Origin: Lycium barbarum
Lineage: Eukaryota > Streptophyta > Magnoliopsida > Solanales > Solanaceae
Length of the DNA: 64,000 nucleotides
Direction of reading: 5' to 3'
Assembly: GCF_019175385.1 (NCBI RefSeq)
Contig: NC_083338.1
Coordinates: 93,889,777 to 93,953,776, forward strand
Part shown: piece after piece, positions 34,181-45,831 of the stretch
Layout of the letters: each line of letters begins with the position of its first letter
Numbering within the stretch: the first letter of the stretch is position 1
The notes under the pieces: generated by a model
The model's database searches: none
Told to the model about the DNA's origin: nothing
What the model saw: only the letters and a program-made list of their open reading frames with translations
Translations under genes and position numbers: made by a program

Positions 34181-35780
34181 CTTATTTTGTTGAAACTCGG
34201 CTGGTTCGGCTGATTCGATATCATTTTCTGTTTAGTGTGCTCGGTTCTTATTTCTCTAGTTTTCCTTTTTTTTTCTTTTTGCAGATTCTTTTTTGTATGT
34301 AAAATTAATAATGCTAGTGTTAACAGAGTATTAATTAATTTGACATGACCCATATGCGGAAGAAGGCCATACAAGCATAACAAAATTATATAAGTGAAGA
34401 CCAAATACTGTTCAGGAGGATTGAACAATGGACCTCCACCAGGTTCTAAATCGCTTGAACACTTGGTCGCAGGATTGTGTTGATTCAGATGAATTCAACT
34501 CACTTATATAATTGGTTCTTCACTTTTTTAAATGATACTCGCCTTTGTCCATGATATAATTTTTCGACGAGAAAAATTCAGTTGACACCTTTACTCTGTG
34601 TAGATTCGCCCTTGGCATCAATGTCCCTTAGTCTTCTATTTATTGTCCTAATGTGAACACAATAGTTTATCTTTTCCTGCCGATTTGCCTTTTTGACAAC
34701 CATCCTTTGTCATTAAAGGCAAGCACCCACGACATTAAAATATTATAGGCCACTTACTATCATCATTTATTTATTAAAACACATCTCAAAGCTGATTAGG
34801 TCAATTATTAGTTGTTACCTTTTTCTACTTGAATTAACACCATCTACTCAACTAGATGTGCTTTAATATATAGATGGTGATAGCTCATCACGTAGGAATA
34901 GGAACAACTGAATAACTGATGGGTATGAAACTCGTAAAAAGGTGATAACTCAAGTATGTCTTTGGCCATTATTTCTTTTGTCATTCACGATATTAGTTCT
35001 GAGTCCATTACTCAAAAGTCACCCAACTATCCAAAATTATCTATTAAAGACATGTTTCTTTTATTTGTAACAGAAAAGTCACTCAACTATGCTTACATCA
35101 CTTAGAAAGTCACTCAACCGGCAAAATACCTATTATACCTTCTATATTATCAACGTTTTTTTTTTAACCTTTTCAGTATTATTTTCTCTTTTTAATCTAT
35201 AGTATGGACTTACCTAGAACAAATAAACCATATTTAAAAAGTAAAAAAAAGTGAAAAGTAAATTTTAAATATATATATTATGTCGGGATAATAAAATAAC
35301 CTCATAATTAAAAAAAATAGTAGGAGTAATTTGTTTATATCATTAATTTTGATAATAACAACAAAAACTAAAAGATGTATCTATATAATTCAAAGAGGAT
35401 TAATTGTTGACGATTATTTTAATCCTTATACAATAGCACGATTACAAGGGCGGAGTACATGATATGGGAAAGACAAAGAACTGGACCATAATGAAAATTG
35501 AAAGTGCACCTTTCCGACATGGCTTCAACCTTTGGCTGTCGGTCCAATCCTAAGGTGGCGTTTGGATTTAGTTTTAGGAATTTTTACATGGTGTAGCTAA
35601 CATATAAGAGGTATTTAAGTATAAAAACTACACATTAATTTTATTACAAACCGTAGCTATAAGGTATTTATAATTACAATTCGTAGCTATATTTTATGTG
35701 CTTCATGTGTATTCAAATACACTGTTCCAAAAATCTGAATGCATGTATTTGACTGACCGTATTTTTGGGCAAACTAGATG
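34181..35780. other. Intergenic DNA with no supported feature
   Basis: AT-rich (about 1.6 kb). Only short ORFs in low-complexity sequence. Phrases such as 'gtcactcaactatgc' at 35,080-35,110 look like MITE termini but no pair could be closed. Confidence 0.4.
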
Positions 35781-35930
35781 CATTTGATTGTATGTGTTGT
35801 TTGACTGATCTATATACATATGTATTTGGCTGATTATATGTTGGCAAAGTAGAGTATTTGACTGTATGTGTTGTTCGACTGATCTATATAAATATGTATT
35901 TGGCTAATTGTATTTTTGGAACTGTGTATT
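35700..35930 (+). repeat. Short tandem repeat, ~74-bp unit
   Basis: Units starting 'tatgtgttgtttgactgatctatata' at 35,792 and 'tatgtgttgttcgactgatctatata' at 35,866 are 74 bp apart. A more diverged third partial unit precedes them (about 35,735-35,790). Confidence 0.6.
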
Positions 35931-35966
35931 TATTAAATATATACCCTTTTGTTTTATTATTCCAAC

Positions 35967-35968
<2 letters not shown>

Positions 35969-36032
<64 letters not shown>
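35969..36032. repeat. (TA)32 microsatellite
   Basis: Sixty-four bases of uninterrupted TA, ending about 25 bp before the first 'ctcacgaccc' LTR-type boundary. Likely polymorphic and prone to slippage. Confidence 0.95.
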
Positions 36033-36037
<5 letters not shown>

Positions 36038-36056
36038 TCACCTTGGCTTTATAAAT

Positions 36057-37910
36057 TCTCACGACCCAAAAACAATAGTCGTGATGACGCCTATTTCCAA
36101 ACCAAAAGGCAAGTGAACAACCCGAATTATAACAATTCAATTAAATAAATTTAGCTGAAAGTAAAGAAATTACTGAAATATCCAATACGATGTCTATATA
36201 TGGGGAAATGCACAAACAAAAAATGCTCAAACAACAAAATCTCCCAAGATTCGTGTCATAAGTACAAGAGCCACTACAATACGATACAAGTCTGAATAGA
36301 AAAATACACTGTCGGAAATACGTAAATACCCTAAATACTAGAAGACCGAAGAATAAAAGGGATAGAGGAAAAAGGGTGCTGCTGAACAGCTAGGTGGCTA
36401 ACCACCATCTCCAATCAACAATACTCGGACTCAATGCGCTCCACAGGGTCCACTCGTACTTGGAAACAAATCTACACCATAAAAGAGTACATCAAGTGTA
36501 ATATGAGTATGAAAACCACATGTACCCAATATATCTCATTGACCAACAATGAAGAAGTAGTGACAAGATTTGTAAGAAAACTATCTCTTAGACCTTACAA
36601 GTCTATATTACACCAAACAATCAAGTTTGCACCGAAACAAGGATAATCAAGGGTCAAGTAATGCCAAGTAGTCACAAAAGCATAAATTAGATAAAAATGA
36701 AGGATGCAATGCAATGATATACCTTAATACCAAATTCTCTCCAAAACCTGTATATACACAAAGCTCCACGGTAATTTTTGGGAGTTCGTGATCAGGGGAC
36801 TCGCAGGTCCATATACCCAGCACGGATGGTCTCCACGTTCCAGCGCGGATGATCTCAACGCACTATCACAAAATCCTCAGCACGGACGATCTCATGTGCC
36901 CAACTCATATCCAACCTCATATCAATGTATGGCATGGTAACATCAACATAATAAGAGAATAGCAAATGCTTCTTAATTAACCATGTAGAGAGCATGATAT
37001 CCAATTACCTTAACTATCAGAAGTATACGGGTTCAAATGAAGTGATATCAGCACACAATAAGCAAATCAAGTCATCTAAGTATCAGCCAATGCCCAAATG
37101 TTTTGGCATTCTCATATTACAATCTGTAAATACACAAAACATACTTTCTCGTCCATAACACCGGTACTCGTACCGATGCCCGTCACACCACGGGTACGAG
37201 ACCCCCTTCTTTCTCCCTCACCCATTATTCATTTAACTTTTATCTTTCATAAGCAAAAATGTCCCTCAACAAAGTCTAGAAGTGTTAACATACCTCGAAA
37301 GCCGAGCAAAGGTGCCACAAACCTAAAAAAATTGCTTTCCTTTCCTCAAAGCCTTGGATCATTCCCAATCTATCAAATACATAATCTACATGAGTATATG
37401 AGTTCGTAGACGCCCATATTACTATACTTATAGCCCAGACCTCAAAAATCACCCAAAAAGTCAAACCCGGGCCCACCAAGGCAAAATAGAAGTATTAATG
37501 AAAAATTAGTTTACCGATAGCCTAAAGGCTAAGAATCTCAAGAATCATCGAAATCCGATTACAAATCGTCTTTCTATTCCACATTTTACTAAGAATCCCA
37601 TTTCAAAGGAAAGTCACAATTTCTATGCCTAAATAATGGTAAGAGTCACTAGATAAAAGACGAAATCACTGGAAAATACCACAATTAAAGTTAGAAACTT
37701 AGCCCCCCGAGCCAAAATGACCTAAATTGCCTTGAAATTACCTCAATTCAACCTCAAGAACTCAAAACATGGAAATGGGAGAATGTTTTTCGAAGTCGGG
37801 GAAATATCACTGTTAAGCTATAGCGCATTCATCGCAATCGTGAGGTGCACCGCCCCGTTTACAATTGTTACAGTTCACTTTTACACCATCGCATAAAACC
37901 TACTATCATA
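36057..37910 (-). mobile_element. Old degenerate gypsy-type LTR sequence
   Basis: The left end 'tctcacgacccaaa' is the reverse complement of a decayed '..gggtcgtgaca' LTR end. Around 36,484-36,510 the reverse complement 'cttgatgtactcttttatgg' matches a block at 38,385-38,420, so two minus-oriented LTRs of one older family lie here. A 'cagc.cggatg.tctc' phrase repeats three times at 36,818-36,890. No coding sequence. Confidence 0.55.
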
Positions 37911-38306
37911 ATTTTTACATCCCATATTTTTCATACGTTAAGTTGTGTCGTAAGCTAGTCGACGTGAGCTCGAACTAGAAGAGTATCTTTGAGGATTATA
38001 AGTGTTTATACCATGTTTAATAAGTGTTAAGTATATTTTTGAAGAGGTTAGAAGTTAATCGAATCGAAAAGAATAAGTTTCGGCAAAAATTCTCGACTTA
38101 TGGAGTGACTTATGAATCGTACGTTGGAGGTACGGGCCAATGTTATAACCCGTACTTTTAGGGTAATAGTAGGAGTAATTAACATGCTAAGAAGTTCGTG
38201 TTATGAAGTAGTTGAATCGTATAATAGTCATATGTTAAGTGTCGAAGTCAAGCAAGTTGTAAAACAAAAGTCGGAAAAAGTTATCCCAAGTTATGTTCAT
38301 AAGTAA
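37911..38306 (+). mobile_element. 5' start of a plus-strand gypsy LTR (fragment)
   Basis: From 'acatcccatatttttcatacg' through 'ttgtgtcgtaagctagtcgacgtgagctcg' it parallels the start of the LTRs at 45,832, 57,494 and 60,806. It ends without the rest of the LTR. Old and diverged. Confidence 0.45.
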
Positions 38307-39720
38307 ACTGAAATTTGGGTCTGATGTCACTGAGCTTTTCTCCCAATATACTTGGAGTTACGGTTGATAAATTCCTCACCCCATAAGGAGTGCATCAAGA
38401 GCAGTATGAGCCCAACACTTATACTCATAGGCATCATAGGCCGACAATGATTAGATAACACATATAAATGGAAAGCAATCAACAAGTAAGCAGATACGAA
38501 GTCAATACAATCATTAAGCATATTCAAGTAAGACTTACAGTAAAAATAACCACAATAAATCTCATTAATCCCAAGTCACAGCCTAGGTGGAAGTCTCTAA
38601 CCCTTGAGTTCGTCAAGTTTCTAAGAAACTACCTTACAAGCAAGCAATCAACTCAATTAAATCATCAACCAAGAAATCAATGAGGAAATGTGCCATGCAA
38701 TGATGAAATGCAATGCGCATGAAATGCGATGCTATGCAATGCCCCCCAGGCCTCCTCTCTAATCACGCACACATATGCTAAGAGAAATGCCTCAAAGTCA
38801 TGACCCATGGGGGACCCGTGAAATCCATGTACTCACACAAAAGATCATTGCCACTTGGTCCAACAATAACCATTCATGCATGTAAATGCATGGAATTAGA
38901 TTCAACCACATCTCAATCATGGAACCAGTAATGAATATCGAAATACCAGACACAACTCAAAATAATCAACATATAATCCATTCCTATTCATGAATTAAAT
39001 GATATGTCAAGAAACAACCATACAATCCATAATCACATTTCTAAAGTAAATATGGCGACAAACGCACATAACAACATCCATACCAAGCCAGTGGGTTTAT
39101 TACCACCACCATGACCAAAGGCCTATCTCCCCGTCAATAACTACCATCTACGTACGTTCGCTAATCGGAGTCTAAACATAAGTAAGCCGTAACCTACCTC
39201 AATGCTGAACATGAGCCACGAACTATCCAACTTGAATCCTTCCCTTTCGAATTGCCTCCGAATGAGTAAAGTCTATCAAACAATTATTATATACTAAATC
39301 ACGGTTCTAAGGATACCCATATTGCTATACTACTAGTACAAGCTCGAAAACATCCCCAAAAACTGACTCCAGGCCTACAAGGGCAAAATAAAAAATTTAT
39401 ACTATAAACAAATTACTCATAGTCTAAGAAGTCATAAATCCATGTTATATAGGAATATATTCCCAAATTTTCCTTCAATGCCACTAATTTATAAAAATCC
39501 CATTATATGTCAAACACCCATAAATCCATCCTTTTGAAAGTCCATTTTGAAATCGAAGTTCGAGTTGGAAATAGCTTACCCAATCTTTACCTAGCTAGTA
39601 ACTAGGAAATCTTTTGAAAACCACCCAAGTTTTGTAAGAAAACCCCCATTTTCAATTAAGGGTTTATGAATCATGAATCCCTCTCCCAATGATGATTCTA
39701 ACATGAAATCCCTTCTCCCA
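38307..39720 (-). mobile_element. Minus-oriented LTR-derived sequence, host of later insertions
   Basis: The reverse-complement order of blocks (repeat block at 38,385, downstream spacers, leader-like sequence at 39,600-39,720) resembles an old LTR in minus orientation. It appears to continue at 42,082-42,533 and 45,128-45,758 once the two solo LTRs are removed. No ORF. Confidence 0.45.
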
Positions 39721-42081
39721 TGTCACAACCCGACTAGGGGGCCGCGACGAGCACCCGGGCACCCCTTAGCTTACACTTAGACTTGCATCTAGGTGAGCCA
39801 CATCATTAATCATACATTTCTAAGCATCGACCATGCTAGTCCCATTGGACGACAACATCTTCAATTATCATAGGCATCTATGCCACAACAATGTACATGG
39901 GCCGACGAGGCCAACAAAATGATATACAAAATATAGGCCGACAAGGCCAGACATATCTAACCATATACACGTGACTACGAGCCTCTAAGAGGAGTAAAAC
40001 ATATCACATGAGCGGGACAGGACCCCGCTATGCCCCTAATTATATACACAAAAGAGTAAGTACCCAAAAGTTATGGCTCCGAAAGAAATGGAGCTTCGCT
40101 ATGTAATCTCTGAATAAGCAGATATGGATCAAGTCTGTCTTCCTGTGCACCTGCGAGCATGACGCAGCGTCCACAAATAAAAGGACGTCAGTACGAAGAA
40201 TGTACTGAGTATGTAAAGCATGATCAACATCAATATAGAAGCATCATAGACAATATATGAAGTGGCATAGGAGGGAAGACAATAATATCATCATCATGGC
40301 ACTTACCTGCCTTTCATAGGAACTTTCCATTTCTCATGCGTATTTCATAATAGTGCTCGTATTCGCATTCATATACATAGTCTTTTCACATTCATATTCA
40401 TATTATATACATAGCCATACACTTATATACATACATAGCGTACCCGACCATAAGGTTCGGTGTTTCATACATACTTGGCCAACCAAGGCTCAATGTTATA
40501 TCTACCTGGCCCTACCAAGGCTTCAGGGTTATCCGTACCATCTGCAGATGTGTGCGCGCGTTACGTAATCATATACATACATATATATATACATCCATAT
40601 ACATATATTCTACCCGGCATTATAAGCTCGGGGTTCATTATAGCCCTGTATAGGCACACATACGTATAATAGCCCATAGGCATCTTTAGCATCATCATTA
40701 TTATCGTCATCATTACTATCCTCTTCATTATCGTTACATCTAGATCATGGGCCTACTCGTCATACGAGGAGAGTAGTGCAATCGTAGTATGTATCAAGGA
40801 TCGTGAGCTTACAAGCTCGGAAAATTTATCAATTGAAGGCAACATACGCGTATAGAGGATTTAGAGAATTGGCCAAAGAACCATGCCTTATGAAAGAAGG
40901 GTTAGCCTTACATACCTTTTCGTCGGACTATTCTACACTTGCACGTCCCCTTCCAATGTTAGCGTTTCTACCTTCATTAATATCATAACAATGGCCATTA
41001 GTCATTCACATTATCCACATTATCTAGATTTCTCAATTTGTTTCTAACTCACCCATGTTCAAGGTCATAACACCCAACTTCGTCCATTCACCTAAAGTTT
41101 CAAGTTCATGATCTTAATACCATTTATAACATGTTCATATCACAACACAACTACATTCATGATTCAATTCAAACTATTCCTCAAAATGTCACTATTCATC
41201 ATTCATAACCCATCTTACCATATTTTCTACAATCCATGTATTTTAATTCTCCAATACCTTAAACATCATGTAATAATCATGAATCTTACCTTAGAAGTTG
41301 TAGGAACAGGCTTTAGTTGATAATACTCCACTTTGAGCAAAACCCTAGTTTTTCTCCATTTGGATTTCTTGACTTGGATGACCTTTGATGATGTTCTTAC
41401 TCTTGATTCACTTTGTTTTATGTTGTTGATGACTTATGATCCTTGAAAACTTGGATAATAAATGTAGAGAGAGGTTTTAGAGAGAAGGTGTGTAATGTGG
41501 AAATGAAATAAAACAAGTGTTGGTCCCTTTATTTAATGAATTGCAAAATCTGTGCTGCGGTGAACAGTTACGACCACGTATTCCATTTTACGGTTCGTAC
41601 CTCGCGGTCGTCTTTAACCTTTTCAAAAACCTGAAACTTTGGCTGCTTGCATGGTGATTTACGACCATGGTTTACGGGTCGTAAATCACTTTACGGTCTG
41701 TAAACCAGGTCGTATTTTACCATTTCCTCGACTGGCAGAAAGTTGAAGTCTTGCATGCCAATTTACGACTGCCAGCTTACGGACCGTATACCAATTTACG
41801 GTCCGTATTTGCACTTTACGACCACTAGGCAGATTTCAAATCTGCAATTTTTCATATTTCTTAGACTTCTCCTTCTAATCGTCCACATCCATTTGCATGC
41901 ATTGCTCACCTCATACCTTGCCTTATCTTAGCGAACTTTCTCATCTTACGTCGGATACCTTTGAAATATCACTTAAGGTCATCAAACGTCGTTTCTTGCT
42001 CATGGACATCATACACCCATACTTATCACTAGTTCATTCACTTGCGTACCAACGGAAAATTTTTCGAGGTGTAACATCCCA
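39716..42081 (-). mobile_element. Solo LTR A (39,721-42,076) with TCCCA target duplication
   Basis: On the minus strand it starts TGTTACACCTCG and ends GGGTTGTGACA. The 5-bp duplication TCCCA flanks it at 39,716-39,720 and 42,077-42,081. 2,356 bp; same family as LTR B by its first ~130 bp. A cluster of 'acggaccgta'-like motifs (41,560-41,825) lies just upstream of the TATA-like site on its own strand, and the conserved hairpin is at 40,189-40,207. No internal region, so it is an LTR-LTR recombination product. Confidence 0.85.
40189..40207 (-). other. Conserved LTR hairpin, LTR A
   Basis: CAGTAC, 7-nt loop, GTACTG (minus strand), followed by a second short stem CGTCC..GGACG. Lies 468 bp from the LTR 3' end. 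Confidence 0.75.
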
Positions 42082-42533
42082 ACCTTGATTCTAGCATGAA
42101 AACACCTACTAAACCAAGATGAGAGTGTAGTATAATGATAGGAATCTTACCCCCAATGGATATCCTTGAGGAACCCCTTCGAAATATATCTACCCCAAGC
42201 TTCCTAGGTCTAAAATGATTTTTTGAGTAAATGAGGTTCCAATTTGGAAACAAGAGATTTAAGACTTCTGATCTCTACGGTCCAGCAGAAACGGTCTGAG
42301 GCTCGCAGGTGTGGCCTCGCTTATGTAAGGAAATGGTCCGCAGATGCCGATCCCATTAGACTCCTCAAAATTCCGTAGAAGAGGAGAATGCTCGTAGATG
42401 CGTCCCTTCTCTCGCAGATGAGGTTGCACCTGAACCAGGAAAATTCGTTCTTTCGCTCTGCCCAAACCAAAATCGATATTTCCAATCGATGACTCGAAAT
42501 GCAAATGGATGCCTCGGGAACCTTTCCACCCAT
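42082..42533 (-). mobile_element. Remnant of the host LTR between solo LTRs A and B
   Basis: On the minus strand it carries repeated 'tctgcgga', 'atctgcgaga', 'atctacgagc' phrases spaced over 42,290-42,430, the same kind of pre-TATA motif cluster seen at 62,940-63,190. Confidence 0.4.
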
Positions 42534-42742
42534 TCCCATGTTACACCTCGGAAAAATTTCCCCGTGAACGTACAGTGGATAGGCTAATGAAGGACATAGC
42601 GTATACGATGTTTTGATGAGTAAGAAATAGTATTTGATGACCCTAAACGAGATTTCAAAGGCATATAAGGCAAGGGAAGAAAGTTGTTAAGGAAAGCAAA
42701 TCATATGTTGTGTGTCGGACAAGAATTACGAGCATTAAGTTA

Positions 42743-42837
42743 ATGACGTTCTAATGACGTCTTGGAGACGAGTAATGACGTCCCTTAGATTGGTCCGTAT
42801 AAGTTGGTCGGGACAGCTTTTATGATTTAATATAAGG
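42743..42837 (+). promoter_or_regulatory. LTR B promoter: three TGACGT motifs upstream of a TATA-like box
   Basis: TGACGT occurs at 42,743, 42,755 and 42,775, each preceded by 'taa' or 'gtaa', followed 47 bp later by 'taatataaggg'. TGACG is the core of as-1-type sites bound by TGA bZIP factors. Promoter function is inferred. Confidence 0.5.
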
Positions 42838-44656
42838 GACCCTTCTCATTTCACTTCATTTTCATTTCATTCACACTTCTTCATCTCTCAAGACCTCTAG
42901 AAAGCTCCATATATTTCATCCACAAGAATTCAAAGGAAATTGATGATCAACTTCATCAAACCAACAAGAATCAAGAGTAAGAAACTCATTAAAGTCATCT
43001 AAGCCAAGAAATCCCAAGAGAAGTGAAATAGGGTTTTGGTGTTAGAAGAGTATTTCCGTTCAAGGCTTAATTCTACACTATCTAAGGTAAGTTTCATGGT
43101 ATTTTCATGATGTTTGAAGTATTGATAAGTTGAAACACTTGGATTGTAGAGGAGTATAGAAAATGGGTCATAAATGTGTGAATAGTATCATGGTTGAATA
43201 GTGGTTGGAAGGAATCATGAAAATGGATATGTGGAGATTGTAAATATGTTATAAATGACATTTAGAACATGGAATAAGTATTATATATGAGAAAACGCGA
43301 TAATGAGCTATGACCATAATTGTGGAGAAATTGGAAGGAAATGGTGAATTGTGGTAAATGTAGATAAATGATGATTGTTGTGCTATTTTGTGAATGTTGT
43401 TGTGGTTATTTGGGAGTTGATATATGATGTGGGAAAAGTAGTATAAACAAAGGAAATGCTGCCCAATTTTTCTTAGAAATAGTAAGCACGTTCTTGTAAT
43501 TGTTTAGCTAATGTCAATACAAATTCTCTTGAAGGTAGAACGTGGCATTGAAGGAGAACAAGCGAACGATAGATTAGCTAAACGTAAAAGGTATTCGAGG
43601 CTAGTCCTTTATTTCTATGGCATGAGTCTAATGGTATGATTCTTCTTTCCTTTTCATGAATTCTCTATATTCCGGAAAGCCAAGAGTCTATGATGTGATG
43701 TTCCTATAAAGATAGATGATGTTATGTATTGTATGTACTCACCTTATATACTATTTCCTTCAAGGTGAGGCAGAATACTCGTGAATGCTCCACAATGACT
43801 AATTATAGGATCTGAAAATGTGAGAGTTGCAGATTTGCACTTTGGTCTCGTCGATAAAATACGGTCCGTAAAGTGAAATACGGACCGTAAAGTGATTTAC
43901 GGCCCGTAAACTGCCCTGTCGTCCTTCAATGTCCAAAACTTTGACCTTCTGTCAAATGCCCAAATGGTTAAATACGACTTGAAATACAGACCGTAAACTG
44001 GAATACGGACCGTAAACTGAGTTCGTAAATCACCATGTCCTCAGCCTGACTTTCTGGTTCTGTCATCCTTTAATACGCCCATGGAATACGGGCCATATTT
44101 TAGAATACGGACTGTAAACTGAGTTTACGACCACCGTTGCACTTTCAACTATTTTCATTCCAAATCTGTTCCGTTTCCTGAAAAACCACGCCACACCAGT
44201 CACCCCGATAAAGTATAGTTGTCTTTGAGTCTTCATGCATGTGCTATGATGAGCATAGAATGATAAGCATATTATGATGAGCATATTATAATGATTATAT
44301 ACACCGCGCCTATATGGCCGGGCAGTCACCGCTAAGGCAGGCAGCGTATACACCATGGCCAGAGGGCATGGGCAGACACCACTAGTGGGCGGCATGAGAT
44401 GATACCCCGGACGCGGGAGGCCTGGACGCAGGCTATGATTATCACACCGATCCGATATGGACGGGAAGCTTATACATTACTACACCGTACCTATATGGGC
44501 GGGCATTTTATACATTATGCACATAGGATATGATGATGAGTATGAGTAAGACAGCTTGACTTATTTCCTTTATACTTGACAGTCAGATATAGATGTTCCA
44601 TATTGATATTTCCCTTTGTATCATTGTCTTATTTCATTGTTTATGCCTCTCATACT

Positions 44657-44675
44657 CAGTACAATGATCGTACTG
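44657..44675 (+). other. Conserved LTR hairpin, LTR B
   Basis: CAGTAC-AATGATC-GTACTG. The downstream stem is CGTCC..GGATG with one G:U pair. Confidence 0.75.
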
Positions 44676-45127
44676 ACGTCCGTTTTCTTTGGATGCTGTG
44701 TTCATGCCCACAGGTAGACAGGGGGGAGAGCTCGACCCAGATACGTAGCTGTCAGCTGATTCGAGAGCACTCCTTTGTTCCGGAGGTGCTTATGATTATT
44801 TTTTTGTGTATATTCATGTATATGTATTTCGGGCATGATGGGGTCTTGTCCGTCCTTATGTCTAGTACTCCAGTAGAGGCTCGTAGATACGCAGTGTGGG
44901 TTAGATGGTCTCACGAGATGCTATTATGTATATATATTATTTTGATGGCCGAGAGGCATATGTATATAAAAGTATTTATGTTTCCATATGAAATATGATT
45001 TTCCTACGATTTGAGTATAAATGTGATAAAAGAGCACTTAATGAGCATGATGAGAAATAGAACGAGCGGTGCTCGGTGGTTAGCCCCGGGTACCCGTCGC
45101 GGCCCCTAGATGGGTCGTGACATCCCA

Positions 45128-45831
45128 TAATTCAACTAACATCGAAAAAGGACTACGAGAGGGGGTATGATCAGTAACAAAATGCCTATAACGACCAAAT
45201 ATGCCGTTACATCAGATATCAACGAAACAAACGTTTGTCCTCGAACAGAAAAGACACGAAGGGAAGGTACTTGATTTAGTAAGGAGATGGGGATATCTAT
45301 TACGCGTATCCGGCTTAGTATTCCTTGTACCCTCTTCATCTTGACGGTGCTTCCATCGTGCCTTCACAGAAATTATCTCCTACATCAACTTACTCCATCC
45401 GTGAACTCTCTCTTTCCAATTAGCACTCCAAGGTATTCTATAACTCTACTACGATGCTCATAGCTATACACTGCCCAAATCTACCTGATCAATATATTCA
45501 TATGAGGAACACAGTTACACCCTTCAACCATAAAATCTTTTTCATCATCGAGAATCATTTCGCTACTTTTCCCCGCATCATCTTACCTCTGATGCCGCTC
45601 AGTTCCACATCTTCCTATAATTTAAATCTTTATTCCCTCGAAGGTGATGACCTTTCCTCATCGTACGCATGGAAGCTTGCTTGGATGATAATGAATGGTA
45701 TTGTCATAGCTGTGAATAACTCCATTCCCTGTGCTGTTTCGAAATAAGGTCTAGCTGGTCGAACACACGCTAAGAATTAAGACGATCAAAGAAGACCTTA
45801 CAAAGACTTCCATAAAGGAGGATGAGCTACT
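45128..45831 (-). mobile_element. Gypsy-derived sequence between LTR B and LTR C
   Basis: At 45,230-45,245 the minus strand reads 'ttcgaggacaaacgtttg', the block that in this superfamily precedes the 3' polypurine tract. This suggests the 3' internal end of a minus-oriented element. The ORF at 45,454-45,747 (plus) has no recognisable domain and I do not call it. The last 73 bp (45,759-45,831) are repeated at 60,733-60,805. Confidence 0.45.

Larger units (their letters stand above)
42534..45127 (+). mobile_element. Solo LTR B (42,539-45,122) with TCCCA target duplication
   Basis: It starts TGTTACACCTCGG and ends GGGTCGTGACA. TCCCA flanks it at 42,534-42,538 and 45,123-45,127. 2,584 bp. TATA-like 'taatataagg' at about 42,828 is preceded by three TGACGT motifs (42,743-42,781). 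A second cluster of 'tacggaccgta'-like motifs lies downstream at 43,858-44,130, and the conserved hairpin is at 44,657-44,675. Confidence 0.85.

Noticed and set aside
35858..36148. 96-aa ORF (and its antisense)
   Set aside because: Most of it is translated TA microsatellite.
37098..37479. ORFs of 103 aa (+) and 64 aa (-)
   Set aside because: Within decayed LTR DNA; overlapping on both strands with no domain.
44063..44998. ORFs of 110 aa (-), 140 aa (+) and 70 aa (-)
   Set aside because: Chance ORFs inside solo LTR B; comparable ORFs in the other LTRs are not conserved in sequence.
45454..45747. 97-aa ORF
   Set aside because: Lies in gypsy-derived spacer, no recognisable domain, no splice or promoter support.
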